A DNA stretch of 48,380 bases from NCBI RefSeq assembly GCF_030538755.1, contig NZ_JAUNTJ010000022.1, positions 1 to 48,380 of the forward strand, given 5' to 3'. Each line of letters starts with the position of its first letter. The stretch's first letter is position 1. The notes under the pieces are model-generated. The model was not told the DNA's origin. It worked only from the letters and a program-made list of their open reading frames with translations, and searched no databases. The position numbers and the translations under genes were made by a program. This DNA comes from Paracoccus sp. (in: a-proteobacteria). GTDB taxonomy: Bacteria; Pseudomonadota; Alphaproteobacteria; Rhodobacterales; Rhodobacteraceae. Shown here piece after piece: positions 1-9,363 of this stretch.

Positions 1-1372
1 GATGCTGGCCCAGCCATGTCAGCAGCCGCCCGGTCATGGCGACCTGCCAGAACCGCCCGGCACGGGTCAGTTTGTGAAAACGGTAATGCGGCACCAGCAG
101 CCCGGCGTCGGTCCATTGCGTCAGCAGCGGGGCCAGATGATCCGCCACGCTCATGCGCGCCTGCGGGGAAACCACGTTCAGCGCCGCCTCGGCCCGGCCC
201 ATGTCCAGCAGGCCGCGCTCCATCCCCGATTTGATCGCATTGCTGACCGGGGCCATGGCGGGCTGGCGCATCATCCCCCGCGTCAGGCAATGGCCCGCAT
301 CACCGCCGCGCGCCGCGAAATCATCCAGATCGCTGGTGATGCGATAGTTGAACCCGTTCAGAAACCCGCCTGCCCCGGCCCCGAAGGGCAGGCAATCCGC
401 CCCGGTCTTGACCGCAAGGTTATAGACATTGCGTTCGCGCAGGCTGCCCTGCCAATGCGTGGTCGAGATCGGCACCCAGCCCGATTCCTCGGCTGCCGCC
501 TCGCCCGCCGCGAAATAGGTGCCCAGCGTGGGGGCCGGGGCGGGGATCATCTTGCCCTTTTCGATCGCGGCCAGCAAAGGCGTGCCGCCGATCAGGTTCA
601 GCGAATACAGATCCAGCCCGTCCAGCCCCAGTTCCGCGCACAGCCGCACATCGGCGGCGACATGTTCGGGCGTCTGGCCCGGCAGGCCATAGATCAGGTC
701 GATCACGACCGCGCCGCGATCCAGCGCCACAAGCTGATCCAGCAGGGAAATCACCTCGCCGCGCGACGCCTTGCGGCCCAGAGGCTTGCGGATACTGTCG
801 GTAAAGCTTTGCACGCCCAGCGAAATCCGCGTGGCCCCGGCGTCATAAGCCGCCAGAGCCTTGTCGCGGCCAAAGGAATGGATGCGCCCCTCCAGCGTGA
901 TTTCGCAATCCGGGGTCAGCGGCAGATAGCGGCGGATCGCGGCAATCAGCCGCGCCAGATCGCGCCCCGCCAGCGCGGTCGGTGTGCCGCCGCCAAGATA
1001 AACGGCCTGTAGCGGCGGCCCCTCGGCCGCGGGCGTGGCGGCAAAGCCGCGCAACTGGGCGATGACGGCATCGACATAAGGGCCGCCATCCCGCGCGCGC
1101 CATGCGTTCTGGTAAAAGCCGCAGAACAGGCAGTGGTTTTCGCAAAACGGCACATGGACATAGCCGACCGCCCGTTCCTTGCGCCGCTGGCCATGCAGCC
1201 CGGCCCAGTTGGCGGCGACCTGCGCTTCGGGAACCGGCACCATGCCGATGAACGGGTGAACCGCGCGCTTGCCCGGAAAGGCCGATGCCAGCGGGTCGCC
1301 GCCGGTTTCGGCGAACAGGCCCTCGACCGTGGGTGGCCCGGCGGGGGCGGTGATCTGGGGACGCGCGCTCAT
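1..1372 (-). CDS. hutW: ChuW/HutW-type radical SAM heme-utilisation protein (partial, 3' end outside window)
   Basis: The minus frame stays open from an ATG at 1372 to the window edge, giving 457 codons with no stop; the family is about 450–480 aa, so little is missing. Near residue 70 the translation reads VPFCENHCLFCGF, the CxxxCxxC ligand set of the [4Fe-4S] cluster of radical SAM enzymes. It is followed by a glycine-rich GGGTPTAL stretch and ISLGVQSF, typical of the HemN/HemW-like fold. ChuW/HutW proteins open the heme ring without oxygen, using SAM and releasing iron. The HutW rather than HemW or HemN assignment rests on the partner genes: the start overlaps the stop of the preceding small gene by one base (TGATG), and a heme-type TonB receptor heads the operon. 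A HemW-like paralogue is the alternative. Confidence 0.82.
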   Translation of the reverse strand, partial: MSARPQITAPAGPPTVEGLFAETGGDPLASAFPGKRAVHPFIGMVPVPEAQVAANWAGLHGQRRKERAVGYVHVPFCENHCLFCGFYQNAWRARDGGPYVDAVIAQLRGFAATPAAEGPPLQAVYLGGGTPTALAGRDLARLIAAIRRYLPLTPDCEITLEGRIHSFGRDKALAAYDAGATRISLGVQSFTDSIRKPLGRKASRGEVISLLDQLVALDRGAVVIDLIYGLPGQTPEHVAADVRLCAELGLDGLDLYSLNLIGGTPLLAAIEKGKMIPAPAPTLGTYFAAGEAAAEESGWVPISTTHWQGSLRERNVYNLAVKTGADCLPFGAGAGGFLNGFNYRITSDLDDFAARGGDAGHCLTRGMMRQPAMAPVSNAIKSGMERGLLDMGRAEAALNVVSPQARMSVADHLAPLLTQWTDAGLLVPHYRFHKLTRAGRFWQVAMTGRLLTWLGQH

Positions 1373-1737
1373 CACGAAGGATCGTCGATGACCGCCTGCG
1401 ACGAGCGCGCGCAATAGACCGCCGGATCGGCGTCGGGCGCAGGGTCGCAGCCCTCGTCCCCGGACAGCGGCCGGATCGTAAACCCGCCCGCGCGCGGCAG
1501 TTCGACGCGATAGCGGTGGTTTTCATCCTCGGCCAGGGCGGCATGGTCGAAAGGCGTCAGCCGCAGCGCGCTTGGCCCGCAGATCGCGTGCAGCGGCGCC
1601 ATGCCCGCCCCGGTCAGAACCTGCGTGACGACATCTTGCCGCGCCTCGCAATCGTCAGGCCCCTCGGTTTCGGTCAGGTTGACGCGGATTTCGCCATCCG
1701 CTGTCAGGGTCAACAGCAGCAGAACGGTCTTTATCAT
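1372..1737 (-). CDS. Small orphan protein in the heme-uptake operon
   Basis: A 121-residue protein encoded between the TonB receptor (10 bp upstream) and hutW (start overlaps this stop). The N-terminus MIKTVLLLLTLTADG is a short hydrophobic segment that could be a signal peptide or membrane anchor, but no clear cleavage site is visible. The rest is acidic with four cysteines (in DDCEAR, HAICGP, EGCDP and VYCARS), which would suit a periplasmic disulfide-bonded protein. I do not recognise a family. Its position and coupling imply co-expression with heme import and degradation; a role in heme handling is inference only. Confidence 0.7.
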   Translation of the reverse strand: MIKTVLLLLTLTADGEIRVNLTETEGPDDCEARQDVVTQVLTGAGMAPLHAICGPSALRLTPFDHAALAEDENHRYRVELPRAGGFTIRPLSGDEGCDPAPDADPAVYCARSSQAVIDDPS

Positions 1738-1747
1738 GGCAAGCCCC

Positions 1748-3751
1748 TTAGAAACGCTTGGTCAGGAACAGGTTGGCCGAACGCCCGGCCCCCGGCATCT
1801 GGCCATAGGGTTCATAGGCGCGGTCGGTCAGGTTGTTGACCTCGGCCACCAGCGACAGGCCGTTGCCAAAGTTGACCCGTCCGCGCATGTTCAGCGTGGC
1901 ATAGCCGCCCGATGATCCGATCAGCGCCGCGCTGTCATCGCGCATCCTGACGCCGCTTTCGCCGCGCAGGAACAGATCGAAGGTGCCGTCGATGCTGCCG
2001 TGCTGCCATGTGGTGCGCACCCCAAGACGGCCCGAAACCTCGGGGCTGCCGCTGTCGGCGGTGGTGAAACCATTGCTATAGGTCAGTTCGCGTTTCAGCA
2101 CCGCGACCGAGGCATAAGGCGTCAGCCCGGAACCGGCGTGCTGATGTTCGGCATGCAGTTCCAGCCCCCAGCTTTTGGCGCGGTTGACGTTTTGATAAGT
2201 GCCGGTCCGCCCGTCCGAGATCGTGGCGATGTAATCCTTGGCGTTGGTATGAAACAGCGTCGCGTCGATCATCGTCGCGCCATCGTCATAGCGCGCGCCC
2301 AGTTCGAACGTGGTCGAAGTTTCGGGCAGCAGATCGGGGTTTCCGGTCAGCGTCAGCCCGCCGCCGGTGGTGGTCAGGAACAACTGACCCAGCGTCGGAT
2401 AGATATAGCCCTGCGACAGATTCGCCCGCAGCGCCACGCGCTCGGACGGGGTATAGACGACACCCGCAGATGCCAGCGCCAGCGAATCGCCATTGCGCGA
2501 GGTTGGGTTCGTCACCCCGTTGGTGGTCGAGGCCAGATGCTGCGCATCCACATCATACCAGCGCGCGCCGAATGTCGCCGCGACCTGATCGGTCAGGTCG
2601 ATTTCGTGCTGGCCGAACACCGACAGGGTGCGGATCTGCGCCTCGTCCCAGCGGATGGTTGTCGTGGTCATGCCCGGCGGCGTGATGGTAAAGCGGCTCA
2701 GCTTGTCGGATGCCAGCTGGTCGTCTTCGTATTCCAGCCCGACCACGCTGCGGCTGTTGGGGGTCAGGCGCATTTCGGCGCGCAGGTTCAGGCCCCATGT
2801 CTCTTGCCGGTCATCCGAGGTCGAAACCACATTCACCCGCGACGGCCCGGCCGCGGTGGTCACATCGTTTTCGAACAGCCGGTCAACACGCTGGCCGTAA
2901 ACATCGGCGCTGAGCCGGGTCAGCCATGGGGCCAGGTCGGTGCCTTCGTAAAAGGCCGAAACCTTGCGCAGATCCCGGTCCGGGATGCCGATCAGAAACT
3001 CCGGGTCGCCGGTATAGACATTGGCGGCCAGATCATAGGACTGCGCCTTCAGCCCCATGTAATGCGCCCCCTGACGATAGCCCAGATGCGCCGACAGGTT
3101 GCGGTCGGACATATCCGACTGCGCCAGTTCCCCCAGCGGAGTCTGGCGGTTGCCCTGCTCCATCCGGCCCCAGCTTAACCGATAGTCGATCTCGCCCGCC
3201 CCCGCCGCGCGCCGGCCCGAGACCGTGGCCGACAGCCGGTGCCCATCGGTCGCCGACAGATAGCCGCCCGACAGATCGACCTGAAGCGGCACATCCGCCC
3301 CGCGTTTGGTGATGATGTTGATGACCCCGCCGATCGCCCGGCTGCCCGACACGACCGATGACGACCCGCGCACCACCTCGATCCGTTCGATGGTGGTCGG
3401 GTCGATCAGGATCGGCTGACCGTAATTGGTATGATCGGTCAGCTTTTGCCCGTCGATCAGAATGGCAACCCGCCGCGCGGTTTCACCGCGAATGGCGATA
3501 CGCTCGGCCCCTTCTTCGGAAACCTGAACCCCCGGCACATCGCGCAGCAACTCGGCCACCGAAACCGGAACCTGCTCGCGCAGGGTATCCTGGGAAAGGA
3601 CGGTGATCGAGGCCGGGTTGTTCCACACCTCGGTCGGCAAGCCGGTGCCGATCAGGGTGATTTCCTCAAGGATGGTCTGGGCGGAAACAGGCGTTGATAC
3701 GGAAACCGTGGCGCCCAGCAGAAACAGGCAGGATGTTTGGAATCGCGGCAT
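1748..3751 (-). CDS. TonB-dependent heme/hemoglobin-type outer-membrane receptor
   Basis: A 667-residue outer-membrane protein starting at ATG 3751, preceded by GAGGG. A start 26 codons upstream is possible, but the signal peptide (MPRFQTSCLFLLGATVSVST, cleavage near SAQ) begins here. A TonB-box-like segment (EEITLIGTG) comes next, then a plug domain with LLRDVPGVQV, IAIRGE and GGVINIITKRG. In the barrel at about residues 450–475, YPTLGQLF followed by NPDLLPE matches the paired FRAP/NPDL boxes of heme receptors. The C-terminus ends in Phe, as expected for BAM-dependent insertion. It is the first gene of a three-gene operon ending in hutW. It should carry heme across the outer membrane with TonB energy. 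The exact ligand (free heme or a hemoprotein) cannot be read from sequence. Confidence 0.88.
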   Translation of the reverse strand: MPRFQTSCLFLLGATVSVSTPVSAQTILEEITLIGTGLPTEVWNNPASITVLSQDTLREQVPVSVAELLRDVPGVQVSEEGAERIAIRGETARRVAILIDGQKLTDHTNYGQPILIDPTTIERIEVVRGSSSVVSGSRAIGGVINIITKRGADVPLQVDLSGGYLSATDGHRLSATVSGRRAAGAGEIDYRLSWGRMEQGNRQTPLGELAQSDMSDRNLSAHLGYRQGAHYMGLKAQSYDLAANVYTGDPEFLIGIPDRDLRKVSAFYEGTDLAPWLTRLSADVYGQRVDRLFENDVTTAAGPSRVNVVSTSDDRQETWGLNLRAEMRLTPNSRSVVGLEYEDDQLASDKLSRFTITPPGMTTTTIRWDEAQIRTLSVFGQHEIDLTDQVAATFGARWYDVDAQHLASTTNGVTNPTSRNGDSLALASAGVVYTPSERVALRANLSQGYIYPTLGQLFLTTTGGGLTLTGNPDLLPETSTTFELGARYDDGATMIDATLFHTNAKDYIATISDGRTGTYQNVNRAKSWGLELHAEHQHAGSGLTPYASVAVLKRELTYSNGFTTADSGSPEVSGRLGVRTTWQHGSIDGTFDLFLRGESGVRMRDDSAALIGSSGGYATLNMRGRVNFGNGLSLVAEVNNLTDRAYEPYGQMPGAGRSANLFLTKRF

Positions 3752-4166
3752 GACAGGCCCTCGTGTCGGGATGATCTGTCCTGGCGGAAAGGCTGGGATG
3801 TCGCCGATCACAATCGCATGGCCTGGCAAGCCACACCTTGATCTTTGTCAAATTGTTGGGCGTTTTTGTAGGGAATCAGAGGCGCAACACCCAGACGGAC
3901 GGGCAGGTTCCGCAACCATTACGGGCATCCCCTGCTGCTGCGCATGAACGGCGCGGGCATTGCCAAGGCGCGCACATGTCTTGCCGGGCCGTTTTCCCCG
4001 GCCAATAACAACATGTTCGGCACACCCCAAGCTGCCAGCACCGTTTCGCAGCGGCTGCCACCGCAGGGTGATTGATACTCTTGAACTGACGGAAATGTTG
4101 CGCTTGGCAAGGGCGGAAATGTCAGATCAAGTCGTCTGCTTTGCACTTGAATAACATCTCACCCCA
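3752..4166. other. Intergenic region between the heme operon and acxC
   Basis: Apart from the FNR-type box I see no convincing gene, RNA or repeat here. Short frames of 60–75 codons on both strands lack a ribosome-binding site and a plausible protein composition. Confidence 0.5.
3838..3851 (-). promoter_or_regulatory. FNR/CRP-family box upstream of the heme operon
   Basis: TTGAT-CTTT-GTCAA on the plus strand (TTGAC-AAAG-ATCAA on the coding strand) matches the FNR consensus TTGAT-N4-ATCAA at 9 of 10 positions. It lies about 87 bp before the receptor start codon. FNR-type activators usually bind near -41.5, which would put transcription start near 3803 and leave a roughly 50-nt leader. No strong -10 hexamer is visible there. 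Confidence 0.6.
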
Positions 4167-4168
4167 CC

Positions 4169-4197
4169 AAAAAACGGGGCGCCACTTGGCGCCCCGT
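4169..4197 (-). terminator. Rho-independent terminator of the acx operon
   Basis: A perfect 10-bp stem (ACGGGGCGCC / GGCGCCCCGT) with a 4-nt loop spans 4174–4197. On the minus strand it is followed by a run of six T, and it lies just after the acxC stop. Confidence 0.92.
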
Positions 4198-4213
4198 CTG
4201 CATTCCGCCCTGC

Positions 4214-4714
4214 TCAGGCGCGTTCGGGAATCGGCAGTCCGACCCAATCCTTGTAGAAGGCGTCGATGTCGGGTTCGAAGTCGTGGATGACCGGATACCA
4301 CGGGGTCGGGGCCTCGACATCCAGCAGGTCGCCGGATTTGGGGCAGTAATATTCCCGGATCACCTGCCAGTCGGTCGAAGGCGCCATCAGGCGGGGATAC
4401 AACTCTTCCATATCCGCGGCGGTTTCGCGGACATAAACCACCGCATGCAGTTTCCAGTTTTCGCGCCAGTCGCAAAATTCGTGCCCGGCATGGGATTTGA
4501 TGACCCATTTATTGTCCGCCTTGCGCTGAACGATGAACAGTTTCGGCCCAAGCGGCAGGATGATCCTGTCATCCCAGGGCACCTGTTCCTGCAAAATATC
4601 CAGATACATCTCGAACCGCTCTTTGTCCTTGGGTGTGGACAGCATGGTCTGCAAGGTATCGCGGTCGATCGTGCCATCAACGAGGTCTTTGATCTTTGCC
4701 TTGGTGTAAGCCAT
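4214..4714 (-). CDS. acxC: Acetone carboxylase gamma subunit
   Basis: A 166-residue protein, close to the roughly 168 aa of known AcxC. It starts at ATG 4714 behind AGGAGG at ideal spacing. It begins MAYTKAKIKDLVDG and contains CDWRENWKLHAVVY and EYYCPKSGDLLDVE; the conserved cysteines and tryptophans fit the zinc-binding small subunit seen in acetone carboxylase structures. The (alphabetagamma)2 enzyme makes acetoacetate from acetone and bicarbonate at the cost of ATP. The gene is last in the acxABC operon, 44 bp after acxB, and is directly followed by the operon terminator. An acetophenone carboxylase subunit is less likely, since that enzyme has a different subunit set. Confidence 0.93.
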   Translation of the reverse strand: MAYTKAKIKDLVDGTIDRDTLQTMLSTPKDKERFEMYLDILQEQVPWDDRIILPLGPKLFIVQRKADNKWVIKSHAGHEFCDWRENWKLHAVVYVRETAADMEELYPRLMAPSTDWQVIREYYCPKSGDLLDVEAPTPWYPVIHDFEPDIDAFYKDWVGLPIPERA

Positions 4715-4758
4715 TATTTCCTCCTGTTGCGGGGGGAAGCGCCCGAGGGCGCCGCCCG

Positions 4759-7065
4759 TTATTCATCCACGAATTTGACGGTTTTCACGTCGGGCAACTC
4801 GCTGACATCCATCGAATATTCGCGGCCATAGGACGGGATCGGCAGATCCTCTTCCAGCAGTTTCCAGTCATCGGGCAGATCCCAGAATGTGCGGAAGTCC
4901 TGCTCGAAACGCGGGCCAAGCTTAAAACTGGCGGCGAACATTTGTTGCACCTGCAAACCCGCATCCTTGGCCAGAATACGGTCGCGTTCCTTGGCCATCC
5001 AGTCGCGGGTCGGCACGGCGCGGGCCAGTCGGGCCTTGCGGATGTCGGCACGCCTGGTCTGAGTCGCCGCCTCATCGACGGCGAAATGATCGCCTGCCTT
5101 TGTCAGAACCACGCCGTAAACCGATGCGGCAAAACGCTCGACCAGATAGCCACCGTTCACATCATCGGCCACCGCCTGCGGATCACGTTCCAGCGGGTCG
5201 CCAAAGCCCGGACCGCCCCGCATATAGTTCAGATACAGATCGTAATCCTTGAACATCGCCTCGGTGGTGATGGCCTGCTTGTCGCGCTTGATTTTCGCGG
5301 TGGGCAACATCGCATCCCAGACCGGGTTCTGCGGATCATGATCGCCGCCCGAGGGAACTTTCCCGCCCGAGGCAATGGCCTCCTTCAACCCCGTATCATG
5401 CGCCTGAAAGCGATAGCCGGATGCCGCCGGATAACCACCCATCAGCCCCCAGTCGGTGCTGATATTGCCGTTGCCCATAAAGAACATCGTCCAGTCCTTG
5501 GCGTTCCAGACCATGCGCAGGGACTGATAACCGCAGCCGCCGCGATATTTGCCGGCACCGCCGGACGACGCCTTGATCTCGCGGCCCAGATACAGCAGCG
5601 GTTCGGCCAGTTCCCAGATCTCCATGTCGCCCATGTCGCCTTCGGGGTTCCAGATTGCGGCGGCATGGCTGATGCCATCACCCACGGCACTGGCACCGAC
5701 CCCGTTGGCGGCACATTCAAAGCTGTTGACGGCATGGATTTCGTCATACTGGTTGAACCCGCCGCCTTGCAGCCAGTTGCCGGTATAGGCGTTGCCCGCG
5801 TTCACCTCTTCCAGATAGCCGCGGCCGAAATAGCTGCGTGACAACCCGCGCCACAGCGATGTCCAGGACGACACGAGGAAGTGCCACGCATAGCTGAAGG
5901 CCACCCGCCGGTCGTCAGGGTTCATCCATGTGCCTTTCGGCAGGCGGAATTCGGTTCCATAGGCGGCACCGTCGTTAATCATCTCGGTCGGGATCAGGGT
6001 CTGGGTCATCATCACCCAGATGCCGGATGTAAAGCTGACCGCATGGGCATTATAGGTATGCCAGCCCCAACGGGATGAGCCTTCGAAATCCAGCCGCCAT
6101 GTGCCATCGGGCCGGATCGTCATTTCCGATGGCGTGTGCATGATCGTGTTGACCTTGGCGAAATCCGAGGGCACGCGCACATCTTCGTGGTCATAGGCCA
6201 CATCGACGAAACCAACCTGCCGGTATTTCCCCGGAATGGTCATCGCCTTGATGCGGTTTTGCAGGCCGATGCGGCCGTGTTCCACCGCCTCATAGGCGAA
6301 TTTCCAATAGGCGTCGATGCCTTCCTCGGCGATGACCTCTTCGACCAGCTTGCGGATCATGTGGCAACCGGCGACACGGGTGCGTTCGTCCAGCATCCAA
6401 TAGCGGGTCGTGCGCACCATCCGCTGCGATTCATGCAGCCAGTCGCGCTTCAGCTCGTCATTCTCGCCGATCTTGCGGCAGGTGATGGAATAGCCATCCC
6501 CGAACCGCTGCACCTGCCCGGTGGACATGGACCCCGGCCCGACCGAGCCGGTGTCGATGACGTGGGTCACGCCGCCGACCCAGCCGATCAGCTCGCCTTC
6601 GTGGAAAATCGGCACGATGGTGTGAATATCGCAGGGGTGGACGTTGCCGATCAGCGCGTCGTTATTGCAGAAGATGTCCTTGTCATTGATGCCGGGGTTC
6701 GATTCCCAGTCGTTTTCGATCATGTATTTGATCGCCGCACCCATGGTGCCGACATGGATGATGATCCCGGTCGAGGTCAGGATGCTGTCGCCCGCCGCGT
6801 TATACAGGGTAAAGCACAGCTCGCCTTCCTGTTCCACGATGGGGCTGGCGGCGATTTTCTTGGCCGTTTCGCGGGCGTCCACGACACCGGCACGCAGCCG
6901 CGAAAACAGCTTGTTATACATGATGGGATCGCTGTCGCGCAGTTCCATCTTTTTCAGACCAGCATAGCTGCCCGTCTTTTTCGTGGCATCCATGATTTCG
7001 TCGCGGTGCTGTTTCAGCGTCTGACCGCCACGGACGATGCCTTTGACTTTGGTTTGCACATTCAT
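4759..7065 (-). CDS. acxB: Acetone carboxylase alpha subunit (HyuB-like)
   Basis: A 768-residue member of the hydantoinase B/oxoprolinase family, starting at ATG 7065 behind GGGAGG. At residues 142–150 the sequence VHPCDIHTI supplies His143, Asp146 and His148, the same H-x2-D-x-H spacing as the Mn ligands of the Xanthobacter enzyme (H150, D153, H155). This subunit carboxylates the enolate of acetone at the Mn centre. It sits 21 bp after acxA and 44 bp before acxC, as expected for a fixed-stoichiometry complex. The large glycine-rich region around residues 520–600 is typical of HyuB proteins. No sign of damage is seen. Confidence 0.94.
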   Translation of the reverse strand: MNVQTKVKGIVRGGQTLKQHRDEIMDATKKTGSYAGLKKMELRDSDPIMYNKLFSRLRAGVVDARETAKKIAASPIVEQEGELCFTLYNAAGDSILTSTGIIIHVGTMGAAIKYMIENDWESNPGINDKDIFCNNDALIGNVHPCDIHTIVPIFHEGELIGWVGGVTHVIDTGSVGPGSMSTGQVQRFGDGYSITCRKIGENDELKRDWLHESQRMVRTTRYWMLDERTRVAGCHMIRKLVEEVIAEEGIDAYWKFAYEAVEHGRIGLQNRIKAMTIPGKYRQVGFVDVAYDHEDVRVPSDFAKVNTIMHTPSEMTIRPDGTWRLDFEGSSRWGWHTYNAHAVSFTSGIWVMMTQTLIPTEMINDGAAYGTEFRLPKGTWMNPDDRRVAFSYAWHFLVSSWTSLWRGLSRSYFGRGYLEEVNAGNAYTGNWLQGGGFNQYDEIHAVNSFECAANGVGASAVGDGISHAAAIWNPEGDMGDMEIWELAEPLLYLGREIKASSGGAGKYRGGCGYQSLRMVWNAKDWTMFFMGNGNISTDWGLMGGYPAASGYRFQAHDTGLKEAIASGGKVPSGGDHDPQNPVWDAMLPTAKIKRDKQAITTEAMFKDYDLYLNYMRGGPGFGDPLERDPQAVADDVNGGYLVERFAASVYGVVLTKAGDHFAVDEAATQTRRADIRKARLARAVPTRDWMAKERDRILAKDAGLQVQQMFAASFKLGPRFEQDFRTFWDLPDDWKLLEEDLPIPSYGREYSMDVSELPDVKTVKFVDE

Positions 7066-7086
7066 GGTGATTTCCTCCCTTGCCCG

Positions 7087-9240
7087 TCACACTTCTTTCA
7101 GGTGGAACAGGCGGTGGCCGTCCAGCCAGGTTTCAAAGCCGCCGGGGACAACGAAGGTCGTCGCGTCGGATTCGATAATGGCAGGGCCGGTGATACGGTT
7201 GCCGGGTTGCAGCTTTTCCATCTGGTAAAGCTGCGCATCGACCCATTTCTTTTTGCGATAGAACTTGCGGGTGCCAAGTTTCGCTTCCTCGGGCGGTTCG
7301 GCACCGACTTCGGGTTCTTTCGGGATTTTGGGTTTCGGGATCGGCACGGTGCCGCGCATGATCGCGCCCGTCACCGAATAGCCCAGTTCCGGCGAACGCG
7401 CCGAAGCGGCATAGACGCGGCCATAGGTATCGTTGAACGCATCGACCAGCTTGTCCCAATCGGCGGCATTGGTCGCGTGTTCGATGGGGCTTTCGATTTC
7501 GATGTCGTTCAGCTGGCCACGGTATTGCATCCGGAAACCGGGCGTCAGCGTGACCTGTTCGCGGGTATAGCCGTTCAGTTCGAATTCTTCCAGAACGCGC
7601 TCGGTCAGTTCCTCCCATGCCTCGTTCAGGACCTTGGCCTCGGATGCTTTCAATTCGTCCTTGGCATCCTCGGCGATGTTCAGATCCAGCGATTTGTCAT
7701 AGCGGTATTCGAAATCCGCCGCCGCACAGCCGAAGGCGCTGAAGCCCGCCGCCCATGCCGGAACGATGACATCTTCAAAGCCCAGACCTTCGGTATAACC
7801 ATAGGTGTGAACCGGACCGGCCCCGCCATAGCTGAAGCAGGTGAACGACGCCGGGCTGTAACCCTTGCCCGAAATCATGCTGCGCAGATAGTCGCGCAGG
7901 TCGCTGTCCAGCAGTTCGATGACACCGGCGGCGGCATCTTCGACCGACAGGCCCAGCGGGTCGGCGATCTGTTCCTTCATCGCCTTGACGGCGCGTTCGC
8001 GATCCAGCTTCACCTGACCGCCCAGGAAGTTGTCGGGGTTCAGATAGCCAAGGATGACGTGGCAATCCGAAATCGTCACCGTCTCGATCCCCGATTCCGC
8101 CCAGCATACGCCGACGCGGTAGCCTGCCGAATCCGGCCCCAGCTTGATCGCCTTGGTATAGGGATCCAGCCGGATAAAGCTGCCCGCGCCGGCGCCGACC
8201 GAGTCCATGGCCACGAGGGGGAGGCTAAGAACAAGCCGGGCCATGTCTGGGTCATTCTTGATCGTCAATTCGCCCTGCGTAATCAGCGCGACGTCAAAAG
8301 ACGTGCCGCCAATATCGGAACAGGCGATATTCTTGTAACCCAGCACTTCGCCCAGGTATTTCGCGCCGATCACGCCGCCGATAGGCCCGGACACGATCGT
8401 GCGCGCCAGTTCCTTGGCCTTCCAGGAAATCGTGCCGCCATGCGTGGCCATCACCCGGAAATCGAATTTCGAGCCGTTGTCCTTGAACGCCGAGCTGATC
8501 TTTTTCAGCGTCTGGCGCGAGGGTTCGGCCGCATAAGCCTCCAAAATGGTGGTGTTGGTGCGATGGGTTTCCTTGCGCACCGGGTAATAGTCGGTCGAGG
8601 CGAAAACCGGGATGTCCTTACCCGCCTTTTCAATCTCGGCTTTCACGATGTCGCGGACACGGCGTTCGTGGGTCGGGTTCTTATAGCTGTGCAGGAACGA
8701 AATCACGATCCCTTCCACATCCTGCGCAATCAGCTCGCGCGCGGCGGTCACGGCGTCATCCTCGCGCAGGGGGATCACCACGCTGCCGAACATGTCTACC
8801 CGCTCCATCACGCCACGGGTCAGTTGACGCGGCACCAGCGGTTCGTCGAAATAATGGGTGTTCAGGTGAATCCGGTCTTCGTAGGCAAAGCCCAGATAGG
8901 CCTGAATCGCGCGGCCCATGCGGTGGAAATCCTCCATCCCCGCATTGACGATCAGGCCGCATTTCAGCCCCTTGCGCTGCACTACGCGGTTCAGCATCGC
9001 GGTGCCGGAATAAACCCCGGTCTGGATCGAGCCAAGCGCGTCTTCCAGCGACAGGCCCCAGTGCTCCAGCCCCTCGCGGCTGGATTCGATCAGGCCAAGC
9101 GCCTCGTTCTGCGGGGTCGATTGTGCCTTGCCGACGACGAAATCACCGTCGCTGTCCACAAAGAACGTGTCGGTCATGGTTCCGCCCGCGTCGATGCCAA
9201 GCACCTGCACGGTCCGGTCATTTTTCTTATCGAGTGGCAA
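7087..9240 (-). CDS. acxA: Acetone carboxylase beta subunit (HyuA-like)
   Basis: A 717-residue hydantoinase A/oxoprolinase-type subunit. The start is TTG at 9240: no ATG occurs before the conserved GIDAGGTMTDTFF nucleotide-binding motif, and GGGAGG lies eight bases upstream. The second conserved block, CSDIGGTSFDVALI, is the phosphate-binding loop of the actin/HSP70-like ATPase fold. In acetone carboxylase this subunit uses ATP to phosphorylate acetone and bicarbonate. It is first of acxABC and is followed after 21 bp by acxB. The 123-bp spacer to acxR contains a palindrome but no -24/-12 promoter that I can see. Confidence 0.93.
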   Translation of the reverse strand: MPLDKKNDRTVQVLGIDAGGTMTDTFFVDSDGDFVVGKAQSTPQNEALGLIESSREGLEHWGLSLEDALGSIQTGVYSGTAMLNRVVQRKGLKCGLIVNAGMEDFHRMGRAIQAYLGFAYEDRIHLNTHYFDEPLVPRQLTRGVMERVDMFGSVVIPLREDDAVTAARELIAQDVEGIVISFLHSYKNPTHERRVRDIVKAEIEKAGKDIPVFASTDYYPVRKETHRTNTTILEAYAAEPSRQTLKKISSAFKDNGSKFDFRVMATHGGTISWKAKELARTIVSGPIGGVIGAKYLGEVLGYKNIACSDIGGTSFDVALITQGELTIKNDPDMARLVLSLPLVAMDSVGAGAGSFIRLDPYTKAIKLGPDSAGYRVGVCWAESGIETVTISDCHVILGYLNPDNFLGGQVKLDRERAVKAMKEQIADPLGLSVEDAAAGVIELLDSDLRDYLRSMISGKGYSPASFTCFSYGGAGPVHTYGYTEGLGFEDVIVPAWAAGFSAFGCAAADFEYRYDKSLDLNIAEDAKDELKASEAKVLNEAWEELTERVLEEFELNGYTREQVTLTPGFRMQYRGQLNDIEIESPIEHATNAADWDKLVDAFNDTYGRVYAASARSPELGYSVTGAIMRGTVPIPKPKIPKEPEVGAEPPEEAKLGTRKFYRKKKWVDAQLYQMEKLQPGNRITGPAIIESDATTFVVPGGFETWLDGHRLFHLKEV

Positions 9241-9263
9241 TGTGACGTCCTCCCTTCACATCA

Positions 9264-9284
9264 CGCGATGCGGGCTGCATCGCG
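9264..9284. promoter_or_regulatory. Palindrome in the acxR–acxA spacer
   Basis: CGCGATGC-GGGCT-GCATCGCG is a perfect 8-bp inverted repeat with a 5-bp centre. It sits just upstream of the acxA ribosome-binding site and has no T-run on either side. It could be an operator or a leader hairpin; a terminator seems less likely. Confidence 0.45.
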
Positions 9285-9363
9285 CAATCTCAGGTTGGTT
9301 TTTTCGTCACATCGTGGTTGTCCGATTGTCGAACGCTCTGACGGTCACGCTGCGGACGCGAAA

